Source of the DNA: Lacunisphaera limnophila
GTDB lineage: Bacteria > Verrucomicrobiota > Verrucomicrobiia > Opitutales > Opitutaceae
Assembly (NCBI RefSeq): GCF_001746835.1
Contig: NZ_CP016094.1
Span: forward strand, 3,363,501-3,427,500
Length of the DNA stretch: 64,000 nucleotides
Direction: 5' to 3'
Of this stretch, positions 1 to 6,873 are shown piece after piece; positions within the stretch are counted from its first letter, which is position 1; the number at the start of each line of letters is the position of its first letter. The notes beneath the pieces were generated by a model, which worked only from the letters and a program-made list of their open reading frames with translations, did no database searches and was not told the origin of the DNA. The position numbers were made by a program, and so were the translations under genes.

Positions 1-206
1 CTGAAGATGAAGGTGAGCAGCGCCGTCTGTGTGACCGGCTGGATCACCGCCCAGGCAATGCCAAGTACTGCCTGCTTGTAACGGACCTTGAGATCGCGCC
101 ATGCCAGGAAGCCCAGAAGTTCGCGGAAGCGCCACAGGTCCTGCCAATAGGTGCGGCTGGTGCGGCCGGCTTCAAGCAGGAGGACGGGTATTTCGGCGGA
201 AGCCAT
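1..206 (-). CDS. ABC-2 type polysaccharide export permease (5' part only)
   Basis: Only the first 68 residues lie in the window; the gene runs off the left edge. The visible part has the N-terminal signature of Wzm/TagG-type permeases that export polysaccharide or polyol-phosphate polymers across the inner membrane: an amphipathic FRELLGFLAWRDLKVRYKQ stretch followed by a membrane segment starting LGIAWAVIQP. The ATG lies only 2 bp after the stop of the glycosyltransferase gene, so the two are probably co-transcribed. A Wzt-type ATPase would be expected next but is outside the window. The family assignment rests on the recognisable N-terminal motif only. Confidence 0.75.
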   Translation of the reverse strand, partial: MASAEIPVLLLEAGRTSRTYWQDLWRFRELLGFLAWRDLKVRYKQAVLGIAWAVIQPVTQTALLTFIF

Positions 207-208
207 GT

Positions 209-1288
209 TCAGGCCAGGGCCGCGGCGAGGCGGCGGGTGAAGGCGGGGAAAGCAAAGGTGTCGGCGTGGCGGCGCACAACCTCCGAATCGCGGTGATGGC
301 GGACGAGTTCGTCCACGGCGGTGGCCAGTTCCGGGATGTTGCCGTAGGTGACGAGCACACCGGTGTCGGGGGTGATCACCTCGGGCGCGCCCCCGGCGCG
401 GGCGCCGATGCAGGGTTTGCCGTAGACCATGGCTTCAAGGTAGACGAGGCCGAAGCCTTCCTTCCGGCTGGGCAGCGCGAATAAGTCACAGGCGGCGTAC
501 TCGGCCCGCAGGGCCTCGTCGCTGATCGGGCCGAGAAAGTCCACGGAGCCGGCGACGCCGAGCTCGGCGGCGAGGGCTTGCAGCCGCGGCAGGTCGTCGC
601 CCTTGCCGACGATGCGCAGGCGGGCGGCGGGGTACTCGCGACGGATGGCCGGCATGGCCTCGATCAGAGTGTCGAATCCCTTGTAGGTGTCGGACGAGCT
701 GAGGCGACCCACCGTCAGGATCCGGGGGATCGCAAAGGGCGCGTTTGAGAGCTGGTCATTGAGCTCGGGCGCGAAATGAGGATCGAGCGTGTTGGGCACC
801 ACCACCAGCCGGTCGGGGCGCAGCGCCGGGCAGAAGCGCAGCATTTGGCGGCGGGTGTATTCGCTGACGCACAGGATGCCGTCCGCGCCGAGCAGGGCGC
901 GTCGTTCCAGCCAGGTGTAGGGACGCCAGACCTCGATGCCGTGGGCCACGAGATGATATTTCAAGGCCGGACGCAGCCGCTGCGCGAGCCAGACGATGGG
1001 CAGTTGGTGCAGGTGGGCGCACACGACCACGTCGGCGCGCCGGGCCAGGCGCAGGGTGTGGCGGACAAAGGCGAGTTTCTGCCGGTTGCAGCCGAGATGC
1101 TCGCCCAGGCGATCGGTGCAGTAACGCATCAGGCGCGGGTCGGTTTCCGGCCGGTCGTTCAGGACCAGGGAATCGACGCGGCCCGCCGGGCCGGCGATCT
1201 CGCACAGGGCCTTAAGGTACAACCGCATGATGCGCGCGATCCCGCCTTCGTGCAGGAAAAGTTCCGGGGAAAGCAGCAGGGTGTTCAC
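209..1288 (-). CDS. GT4-family glycosyltransferase
   Basis: A 359-residue GT-B glycosyltransferase, probably transferring a sugar from a nucleotide-sugar donor to a growing surface glycan in the cytoplasm. The N-terminal acceptor domain starts LLLSPELFLHEGGIARIM with the Gly-rich loop of GT4 enzymes. The donor domain contains VGRLSSSDTYKGFDTLIEA, and the EX7E-type motif lies in PSRKEGFGLVYLEAM, followed by GARAGGAPEVI. I chose the GTG start at 1288, which overlaps the stop of asnB (GTGA); the open frame extends further upstream but only antisense-like sequence lies there. Neighbours (ABC exporter, AsnB) support a role in exopolysaccharide or O-antigen synthesis. The exact sugar is unknown. 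Confidence 0.88.
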   Translation of the reverse strand: MNTLLLSPELFLHEGGIARIMRLYLKALCEIAGPAGRVDSLVLNDRPETDPRLMRYCTDRLGEHLGCNRQKLAFVRHTLRLARRADVVVCAHLHQLPIVWLAQRLRPALKYHLVAHGIEVWRPYTWLERRALLGADGILCVSEYTRRQMLRFCPALRPDRLVVVPNTLDPHFAPELNDQLSNAPFAIPRILTVGRLSSSDTYKGFDTLIEAMPAIRREYPAARLRIVGKGDDLPRLQALAAELGVAGSVDFLGPISDEALRAEYAACDLFALPSRKEGFGLVYLEAMVYGKPCIGARAGGAPEVITPDTGVLVTYGNIPELATAVDELVRHHRDSEVVRRHADTFAFPAFTRRLAAALA

Positions 1289-3183
1289 GAGGCAGCGCTC
1301 CGGTTGGCGAAGGCGATGAGCATGGCGAGGGTCCAAACCCGGGACCAAGCGCGGGTGTCCTGGCCGGTAATGTAGTTTCGCCAGATGGCCTGCGCCTCGG
1401 TGGCTTCCAGCCACGGGCAGGCGGCGAGGGAGCCCGGTGAGAACGTGTGGTCGAGGAAGGGCTTGAGCTCGGCGCGCATCCAATGGGCGAAGGGCAGGGT
1501 GAATCCCTGCTTGGGGCGGTTGCGGATGGCGGCGGGTACGAGGTCGGCGGTCGCGTCGGCCAGGGCGCGCTTGGCCCGGCGCGGGTCGTATTTGAACCAG
1601 GCGGGCTGCGGCCAGAGCCAGTCGACCAGGGCGCGGTCCACGAAGGGCACGCGCAGTTCCAGCGAGTGCGCCATGCTGAAGACGTCGCTGTCGCGCAGGA
1701 GCGTGTCGGCCATGTAGGTGCGCAGCTCCCACGCGCTGATGATCTGGAAGGGGTCCGCGCCGATGAGCTCGAAGGCGAAATCCTCGAGCATGGGGTGGTT
1801 GGGCCCGAGCCGGGTCGCGAGCCGCCGGGCCTCGGGGGTGAGCAGGGACAACCGTTGCGTCTCCGGGAGCACGCGGCGCTGGAGTGAGGCGAGTTCGTGG
1901 AGGTCGCGGGCGTGCGCGAGAAAATCGGCCAGTTTCCGGGCGCGGGTGCCGGGCAGGGCGCGCAGCCGCTCGACCAGCGTGACGCGCAGGCGGCGGGGCA
2001 GGCGGCGCCACAGGGGGAGCAGCGCCTGCAGGCGGGGCAGGTCGCGAAAGGACGGATAACCGCCAAAGAGTTCATCGCCGCCGAGGCCGGAGAGGGCGAC
2101 CGTCACGCCGCCGGCGCGGGCCAGACGGCTGGCGTACCAGGTATTGATCCCATCGCCCGTGGGCTGGTCGAAGGTGGCCAGGATGCGGGGTAGGTCCGCG
2201 GCGATGCGGGCGCCGGTGAGGAGATCCTCGTGATGCTCGGTGCCGAAGGTCTGCGCGGCCAGGCGGGCGCCGGCCTGTTCGGAATAGCCGCTTTCCCCGA
2301 AGATCAGGGAGAATGTCTTCAGCCGGGGGCCGCCTTGGCGGGTCATCAGGCCGACGACGGCGGTGGAATCCATGCCGCCGGAGAGGAAGGCGCCGACGGG
2401 GACATCAGCCACGCGATGCGCGCGGATCGTGTCCTCAAGCTGGTGGCGCAGGCCGTGGATGAAATCCTGATAGTTGCCCGCCACGCGGGCAGGTTGGACC
2501 GGGGCGGGCAGATGCCACCAAGCGCGGGTGAGCACCGTGCCGGCGGCATCGACGACGATACTGTGGCCCGGGGGCAGGTTGGCGATGCCGCGGTAGATGG
2601 TGCGGGGGGCCGGCACACTGAACCAGGCAAGGTATTCGCCGACCGCGGCGGGGTCGATTTCGCGGGCGATCTGACCGCCGGCGAGCAAGGCGTTGAGCTC
2701 CGAGGCAAACACCAACCCGGTGTCGCGCAGGCGGGCATAATACAGCGGCTTGATCCCGAGGGGGTCGCGGGCGGCGAACAGCGTGTGCTCGCGGGTGTCC
2801 CAGACCGCGAAGGCGAACATCCCGCGCAAGCGGGGCAGGCAGTCGGCGCCGTACCGCGCATACGCCGCGAGAAGGACCTCCGTGTCGCAGTGGGTGCGGA
2901 AGGTCCAACCCTCCGCTTCCAGCCCGGTGCGCAGTTCGCGGTGGTTGTAGATCGCCCCGTTGAAAACGATCGTGAACCGCCCGTCGGGCGTGGTCGTGGG
3001 CTGGCGCCCGTTAGCCGGGTCGAAGATCGCCAGGCGGCACATGCCGAGAGTGACGTCCCCGTCGGACATGAGACCCTGGTCATCCGGGCCCCGCTGGACC
3101 ATCCGTTGCACCATGCGACTTACGCTGTCCGCACGTTCCGCCGGGTTAATTCTCGAAGACAGGATTCCGGCTATGCCGCACAT
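1285..3183 (-). CDS. asnB: Asparagine synthase, glutamine-hydrolysing
   Basis: A 632-residue AsnB-type enzyme. Processed Met exposes the catalytic Cys2 in MCGIAGILSS, followed by a class II glutamine amidotransferase domain (about residues 2-210) that supplies ammonia. The synthetase domain carries the ATP-pyrophosphatase loop FLSGGMDSTAVVGL near residue 260. Family members either make asparagine or amidate sugars or amino-acid substituents of surface polymers. Here the gene is followed directly by a glycosyltransferase (4-bp overlap) and a polysaccharide exporter, so amidation of a glycan component is a reasonable alternative to asparagine supply. No Shine-Dalgarno sequence is visible; the start is fixed by the catalytic Cys at position 2. 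Confidence 0.93.
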   Translation of the reverse strand: MCGIAGILSSRINPAERADSVSRMVQRMVQRGPDDQGLMSDGDVTLGMCRLAIFDPANGRQPTTTPDGRFTIVFNGAIYNHRELRTGLEAEGWTFRTHCDTEVLLAAYARYGADCLPRLRGMFAFAVWDTREHTLFAARDPLGIKPLYYARLRDTGLVFASELNALLAGGQIAREIDPAAVGEYLAWFSVPAPRTIYRGIANLPPGHSIVVDAAGTVLTRAWWHLPAPVQPARVAGNYQDFIHGLRHQLEDTIRAHRVADVPVGAFLSGGMDSTAVVGLMTRQGGPRLKTFSLIFGESGYSEQAGARLAAQTFGTEHHEDLLTGARIAADLPRILATFDQPTGDGINTWYASRLARAGGVTVALSGLGGDELFGGYPSFRDLPRLQALLPLWRRLPRRLRVTLVERLRALPGTRARKLADFLAHARDLHELASLQRRVLPETQRLSLLTPEARRLATRLGPNHPMLEDFAFELIGADPFQIISAWELRTYMADTLLRDSDVFSMAHSLELRVPFVDRALVDWLWPQPAWFKYDPRRAKRALADATADLVPAAIRNRPKQGFTLPFAHWMRAELKPFLDHTFSPGSLAACPWLEATEAQAIWRNYITGQDTRAWSRVWTLAMLIAFANRSAAS

Positions 3184-3343
3184 GGTGGGGATGGGTTGGG
3201 ACGGCTTCGCCCCGTCACTTCCCCTTGCAGGGAAGAGACCCTAGATTGTTGCGGGTGCGGTGGGCCCAAGCGGCGGCCATTGCTGGCCACAAAAAGCCAA
3301 CAGGACGGCCCGCCGGGTAGCAATGCCGATTTAGCGCAAAGCC

Positions 3344-3883
3344 TTAGAAACAAATGGCTTTGCTTATCTCAGTGGCTTTCTCGGGACTGCTCAGCAGCGC
3401 CACCAGATGCAGGCCGAAATCAACGGCCGTACCGGCCCCGCGGGAAGTCGTGATTCGACCATCGGTGACGACCTTTTCGTGGGCCAGGATGGCCGGCAAC
3501 TCGCCGGCGACGGAAAAGTGCGCGGTGTATCGGCGGCCCGTGAGCAAACCCGCATCGTGGAGCACGGCGGGGGCGGCGCAGATGGCGGCAAGCCAGCGGC
3601 CGGCGCCATGGTAGCGGAGGACAAGTTCGCGGAGGCGCGGATCGGCGCGGAGGTGTTTCACACCAGCACCGCCGGGCAGGAAGAGCAGGTCGAAATCGCG
3701 GCCCAGCACCGTGGCGAGTGTGGTGTCGGCCTGGACGGTGAGCCCGCTGCGGCCCGTGACGGCCAGAGTGTCGCCCAAGGCGGCGGTGGTGACGGCGATG
3801 CCGGCCCGGCGCAGGAGATCAACAGGGGCGAAGGCCTCGATTTCCTCAAAACCTTCGGCCAGGGGGACGAGCACGGATGGCAT
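3344..3883 (-). CDS. DJ-1/PfpI family protein
   Basis: A 179-residue single-domain protein of the DJ-1/YajL branch of the class I glutaminase-like fold. The start MPSVLVPLAEGFEEIEA contains the conserved acidic residue that pairs with the nucleophile. The nucleophile elbow is in AAICAAPAVL (Cys near residue 104), and SRGAGTAVDFGLHLV near the end matches the family. Proposed activities include glyoxalase III/deglycase and oxidative-stress chaperone functions; which applies cannot be told from sequence. It is divergent from the SDR gene at 3993, with a repeat-bearing 109-bp gap between the two starts. Confidence 0.88.
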   Translation of the reverse strand: MPSVLVPLAEGFEEIEAFAPVDLLRRAGIAVTTAALGDTLAVTGRSGLTVQADTTLATVLGRDFDLLFLPGGAGVKHLRADPRLRELVLRYHGAGRWLAAICAAPAVLHDAGLLTGRRYTAHFSVAGELPAILAHEKVVTDGRITTSRGAGTAVDFGLHLVALLSSPEKATEISKAICF

Positions 3884-3901
3884 GGTGGGGAGAAGTATCG
3901 G

Positions 3902-3990
3902 GGATCAAGTAACAAGTATCAAGCGGCGGAATCCAGGCAGGGCGGTCATCTCCTCCTTGATAGTTGTCCCTTGTTCCTTGTTACTTCCCG
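3902..3990. repeat. Imperfect inverted repeat upstream of the SDR gene
   Basis: The left arm (about 3902-3922, AAGTAACAAGTATCAAG) and right arm (about 3956-3988) read as imperfect reverse complements; the right arm, reversed, gives GGAAGTAACAAGGAACAAG. The element ends 3 bp before the ATG at 3993. A similar half-site (aagtgacaagggccaagg) occurs at about 58559-58592. It looks like a member of a dispersed palindromic repeat family rather than a specific operator. Confidence 0.55.
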
Positions 3991-3992
3991 CC

Positions 3993-4904
3993 ATGGCTTC
4001 CATGTCGGGCAAGCGTCTCGTGATTTTTGGGTGCGGCTATGTCGGCTCGGCGCTGGCCCGGGCGGCAGTAGCGGCGGGCGCGACCGTCGAGGCGCTCACG
4101 CGCAATCCGGAGAAGGCGGCGGCGCTGCGCGCGGCGGGTCTGGCCAAGGTCGTGGAAGCGGACCTGGCGGCGCCTGGTTGGCACCCGCAGATTGAGGGCG
4201 GGGCCGACTGGGTGGTGAACACGGTGAGCTCCGGCGGGCCGGACCAGTATTGGCAATCCTATGTGGTCGGCATGCAGTCGATCCTCAGCTGGGCCGGGCG
4301 GGCCGGACAGCAACCGGTGGGCACCCTGGTTTACACCAGCAGCACGTCGGTCTATCCGCAGGGCGAGGGCGCGGTGGTCGACGAAACCCAGTGGGCGCAC
4401 GGGGCCACGCCAAATGGGCGGACCATCAGTGAATCCGAGGTGCTGCTGAAAAACGCGCCGGAGACGGCGGTGCGGCGCCGGTATATCCTGCGCCTGGCCG
4501 GCATCTATGGCCCCGGCCGGCATCACCTGTTGGATCAGTTGCGGGCCGGGGCGACGACGCTCACTGGCACGGGCGGGCACCACCTGAATCTGATCCACCG
4601 GGACGACATCGTGGCCGCGATCCTGGCCTGCCTGCACGCCCCCGCGACGGTGGGCAGCGAGATTTTCAACGTGGCCGACCTGGCCCCGTCCCGCCGCGAG
4701 GAGGTTGTGGCCTGGCTGTGCGCGCAACTGGGCCGGCCGGAACCGGTGTTCGACGGAACCACCACCGCCCGTCGCGGGGGCGCACCAATGCCGGACCGGA
4801 TTATTTCCAGTGCCAAGATCCAGCAAGAACTGGGCTGGCGTCCGCAGTTTCCGGACTACCGGGCCGGATTCAGAGTCTTGCTGGATGCCGCGGGTCGCCC
4901 GTAA
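3993..4904 (+). CDS. NAD-dependent epimerase/dehydratase (SDR) family protein
   Basis: A 303-residue extended/atypical SDR of the YeeZ-like group. A Rossmann nucleotide-binding motif is visible at the N-terminus (VIFGCGYVGSALARAAV, GxxGxxG type). VYTSSTSVYPQ follows near residue 113, but the usual Tyr-x3-Lys pair is not clear, as is common in atypical SDRs. Later segments (RLAGIYGPGRHHLLDQL, NLIHRDDIVAAI, FNVADLAPSRR) match sugar-nucleotide epimerase-like proteins. Substrate unknown. The start was chosen at the first Met before the Rossmann strand; a second Met lies three codons in. The open frame extends upstream into the intergenic repeat but without homologous-looking sequence. Confidence 0.82.
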   Translation: MASMSGKRLVIFGCGYVGSALARAAVAAGATVEALTRNPEKAAALRAAGLAKVVEADLAAPGWHPQIEGGADWVVNTVSSGGPDQYWQSYVVGMQSILSWAGRAGQQPVGTLVYTSSTSVYPQGEGAVVDETQWAHGATPNGRTISESEVLLKNAPETAVRRRYILRLAGIYGPGRHHLLDQLRAGATTLTGTGGHHLNLIHRDDIVAAILACLHAPATVGSEIFNVADLAPSRREEVVAWLCAQLGRPEPVFDGTTTARRGGAPMPDRIISSAKIQQELGWRPQFPDYRAGFRVLLDAAGRP

Positions 4905-4923
4905 GCGGACGCACGCGATACGA

Positions 4924-5004
4924 GCCACAGGCACTGGTTTCAGCCCGCGGACGACCGACTTCCCTGGATCGGGCTTCCCCGGCAAGTGCCTGGGATCCTG
5001 TGGC
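4924..5004. repeat. Long inverted repeat upstream of ybaB
   Basis: GCCACAGG at 4924-4931 pairs exactly with CCTGTGGC at 4997-5004, and flanking GCACT/AAGTGC bases extend the pairing. The loop of about 65 bp is GC-rich. It fills much of the 196-bp gap between the SDR gene and ybaB. It could be an RNA structure in the ybaB leader or a dispersed palindromic element. It does not contain the conserved SRP RNA loop. Confidence 0.4.
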
Positions 5005-5100
5005 GATGGCCCAAAGGGAGGGGCGAATTCACGATACTTTGGTCGTGATTCGGGACAGATTAAGTCCAAGGGTGGAGCAAACCTCAACCCCCACACCCCC

Positions 5101-5409
5101 ATGGCCGGCGTAGGCACCTTGCTCAAACAGGCGAAGAAAATGCAGCAGCGCATCGAGGAGATGCAGCAATCCCTCGCCGCGCGCGAACTCGACATCTCGA
5201 GCGGGGGTGGCGCCGTGCAGATCAAGATCAACGGCGCCGGCAAGTTCCTCGCCGTGCGGCTTGATCCCGAATTTCTCAAGGAGGACCCGAAGCTGATCGA
5301 AGAGACCCTGCTCAACGCGGTCGGTGAAGCGGCGGCGAAGGCGAAGGACCTCAACGACTCCGAGATGCAGCGCATCTCCGCCGGCTTCCAGATGCCGGGG
5401 ATGTTTTGA
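5101..5409 (+). CDS. ybaB: YbaB/EbfC family nucleoid-associated protein
   Basis: A 102-residue protein of the YbaB/EbfC family, a dimeric DNA-binding nucleoid protein. It shows the family order: N-terminal coiled helix (LLKQAKKMQQRIEEMQQ), central strands (GGGAVQIKINGAGKFLAVRL), C-terminal helix (LLNAVGEAAAKAKDL) and a Met/Gly-rich tail (FQMPGMF). It lies directly before recR, the usual arrangement; dnaX, often third in that group, is absent here. The ATG at 5101 precedes the conserved helix without a visible Shine-Dalgarno sequence. Confidence 0.93.
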   Translation: MAGVGTLLKQAKKMQQRIEEMQQSLAARELDISSGGGAVQIKINGAGKFLAVRLDPEFLKEDPKLIEETLLNAVGEAAAKAKDLNDSEMQRISAGFQMPGMF

Positions 5410-5410
5410 T

Positions 5411-5510
5411 GGAATTAAGAAGGAAGAATTAGGAATTAAGCATAGCCGTGGGTGGGAATTGATGGCTGTTTTCTGTTTTCTTAATTCATCCTTCATAATT
5501 CTTACTTTCC
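5411..5510. repeat. AT-rich inverted repeat between ybaB and recR
   Basis: The left arm at 5411-5440 (GGAATTAAGAAGGAAGAATT...) and the right arm at 5480-5510, reversed (GGAAAGTAAGAATTATGAAG...), are imperfect reverse complements around a GC-richer centre. The element begins one base after the ybaB stop and ends exactly at the recR ATG. Its AT content is strikingly different from the flanking genes, suggesting insertion of a small palindromic element. Confidence 0.6.
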
Positions 5511-6104
5511 ATGACTCCCGCGCTTGAACAGTTGCAGAAGCAGTTGAAGCAGTTGCCCGGCATCGGCTACCGCTCGGCGGAGCGCATTGCCCTGCATCTG
5601 CTGGTGGAGAAGCCGGCGCGTCTGCCCGAGCTGGTGGCGGCCCTGGAGGCGGCGGCGCGCACGGTCCGTCGCTGCGCCCGCTGCGGGAATCTGGCCGAGG
5701 AAGCGCAATGTCCGATCTGCGCGGATGAGCGCCGGCGCACGGGTCAGGTCTGCGTGGTGGAGAATGTGCAGGATCTGGCGGCGATCGAGCGGTCGGGCGC
5801 GCACCGGGGGAGCTACCATGTGCTCCATGGCAAACTCTCGCCCATCCGGGGCATCGCGCCCGAGGATCTCAATCTGGCCGCGCTTTTTGACCGCATCGCT
5901 TCGGGCGAGGCGACGGAACTGATTCTTGCGCTGTCCAATGATGTCGAGGGCGAGGCCACCTGCCATTATCTCACGGAGCGACTGCCGGCCAGCGGGGTGA
6001 CGGTGACCCGCATCGGCTTCGGCCTCCCGAGCGGCGGCGGGGTGCTTTACGCGGATGCGGTCACGCTGAAGAGCGCGCTGGAGGGCCGGCGGAGTTACAG
6101 CTGA
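5511..6104 (+). CDS. recR: Recombination mediator protein RecR
   Basis: A 197-residue RecR, which with RecF/RecO loads RecA on gapped DNA. All family parts are present: N-terminal helix-hairpin-helix (LKQLPGIGYRSAERIALHLL), C4 zinc finger (CARCGNL...CPIC, residues about 55-72), Toprim domain (VCVVENVQDLAAIE, then LALSNDVEGEATCHYL with the acidic residues), and the C-terminal Walker-B-like GFGLPSGGGVLYAD. Length is typical. It sits downstream of ybaB across a repeat element that abuts its start codon. Confidence 0.96.
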   Translation: MTPALEQLQKQLKQLPGIGYRSAERIALHLLVEKPARLPELVAALEAAARTVRRCARCGNLAEEAQCPICADERRRTGQVCVVENVQDLAAIERSGAHRGSYHVLHGKLSPIRGIAPEDLNLAALFDRIASGEATELILALSNDVEGEATCHYLTERLPASGVTVTRIGFGLPSGGGVLYADAVTLKSALEGRRSYS

Positions 6105-6138
6105 GAAATTTCGCGAGACGCGGCCACCGGAAGCGTTT

Positions 6139-6156
6139 TCGGGATTCGTATCCCGA
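6139..6156. terminator. Hairpin downstream of recR
   Basis: A perfect 7-bp stem, TCGGGAT (6139-6145) pairing with ATCCCGA (6150-6156), around a 4-nt loop, 34 bp after the recR stop. No T-tract follows on the plus strand, so it is a weak terminator candidate or a 3'-end stabilising hairpin. Confidence 0.3.
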
Positions 6157-6214
6157 GCCAACCCGCAGGGGGACTAGGTTCCACCGGTGGGCCACTTACT
6201 GGAACATTCATGAC

Positions 6215-6243
6215 TTGCAGCGCGGCGGTAGGGTGGCTTTAGT
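6215..6243 (+). promoter_or_regulatory. Possible sigma-70-like promoter of tRNA-Gly
   Basis: TTGCAG at 6215-6220 and TTTAGT at 6238-6243 are separated by 17 bp and end 13 bp before the mature tRNA 5' end. The -35 matches the consensus well; the -10 is weak. Confidence 0.3.
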
Positions 6244-6256
6244 CCGGTCGTTCTTC

Positions 6257-6330
6257 GCGGGCGTAGTATATCGGTATTATGCGTGCTTCCCAAGCATGAG
6301 AGGAGGGTTCGATTCCCTCCGCCCGCACCA
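6257..6330 (+). tRNA. tRNA-Gly (anticodon CCC), CCA encoded
   Basis: The cloverleaf can be folded by hand. The acceptor stem GCGGGCG (6257-6263) pairs with CGCCCGC (6320-6326). The anticodon stem is CGTGC/GCATG with one G-T pair, and the loop TTCCCAA places CCC at 6289-6291. The T-stem GAGGG/CCCTC surrounds TTCGATT. Discriminator A and CCA follow at 6327-6330. The encoded CCA end means no nucleotide addition is needed. An open frame runs through the tRNA, but it is not coding there. Confidence 0.96.
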
Positions 6331-6397
6331 GCCTTCGCCAAGCCTACGGCTGGCCGGCCAGCCAATTCGTTCGAATTTTCCTCCAACCCCATTCCCC

Positions 6398-6643
6398 ATG
6401 AAATCCAAGAAATTCCTGCTCCCGCTCATCATCGCTTCCTGTTTCGCCGCCGGCGTGCTCTTTGCCGAGGAGGCCAAGAAAGAGGCCGCCGAGTCCAAGC
6501 CCGCCACGTGCTGCGCCAAAGCCGAAGGCAAGGGTGAGAAATGTGGCCACGGCTGCTGCGCGGAGGCCGCGAAGGCCGAGAAGAACTGCGAAAAGTGCAA
6601 CGGCAGCGGCAAGATCGAGAAGAAGCCGGAAGAGAAGAAGTAA
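6398..6643 (+). CDS. Small exported Cys-rich protein
   Basis: An 81-residue protein with a clear signal peptide (MKSKKFLLPLIIASCFAAGVL, likely cleaved near LFAEE), then a Lys/Glu-rich mature chain with cysteine pairs: ATCCAKAEG, KCGHGCC, and NCEKCNGSGK resembling a DnaJ-type CxxCxGxG half-knuckle. The Cys and His residues suggest metal binding in the periplasm or disulphide-linked structure. I do not recognise the family. It starts 67 bp after the tRNA. The ATG at 6398 is chosen because it opens the signal peptide. Confidence 0.7.
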   Translation: MKSKKFLLPLIIASCFAAGVLFAEEAKKEAAESKPATCCAKAEGKGEKCGHGCCAEAAKAEKNCEKCNGSGKIEKKPEEKK

Positions 6644-6703
6644 TGTTTTTGCAGAGCGGGATCGCCGAATCCCGCCTCGAACGCCTTATCGTTGACGCAA
6701 CAA

Positions 6704-6725
6704 GGCGGGGTTCGGAGACCCCGCC
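6704..6725. repeat. GC-rich palindrome (REP-like)
   Basis: GGCGGGGT (6704-6711), a 6-nt spacer, then ACCCCGCC (6718-6725), followed by CTACA. The same core with longer arms occurs at 23124-23155, so this is a dispersed REP-like palindrome. It precedes the terminator at 6742. Confidence 0.6.
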
Positions 6726-6741
6726 CTACAGTCCAGGCCAA

Positions 6742-6771
6742 GCCGCGCTCCAATTTGGGCGCGGCTTTTTT
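6742..6771 (+). terminator. Rho-independent terminator
   Basis: GCCGCGC (6742-6748) pairs with GCGCGGC (6759-6765), followed by six T residues (6766-6771). It serves the Cys-rich small gene and possibly the tRNA transcript, and separates them from the convergent dxs gene. Confidence 0.85.
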
Positions 6772-6873
6772 ATGGGTGGGCAAGCGGTGCCGGACTCCGC
6801 TGCAGGAGCGAGTCACCCGAACCCGCGGCGTGGTCGCCGTGGCTCCAGATAAAGCCGTCCGCTGTCGCGGACG

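Noticed and set aside
209-2011. Glycosyltransferase extended to 600 residues
   Set aside because: The extra N-terminal part is a shifted reading of asnB; the GTG at 1288 overlapping the asnB stop begins the recognisable GT domain.
4905-5100. SRP RNA next to ybaB-recR
   Set aside because: The region folds into a long inverted repeat, but the conserved GGAAG tetraloop and asymmetric loop of SRP RNA are missing.
6215-6397. N-terminal extension of the Cys-rich protein through the tRNA
   Set aside because: The stretch contains a perfect tRNA-Gly, and the downstream ATG opens a clear signal peptide.
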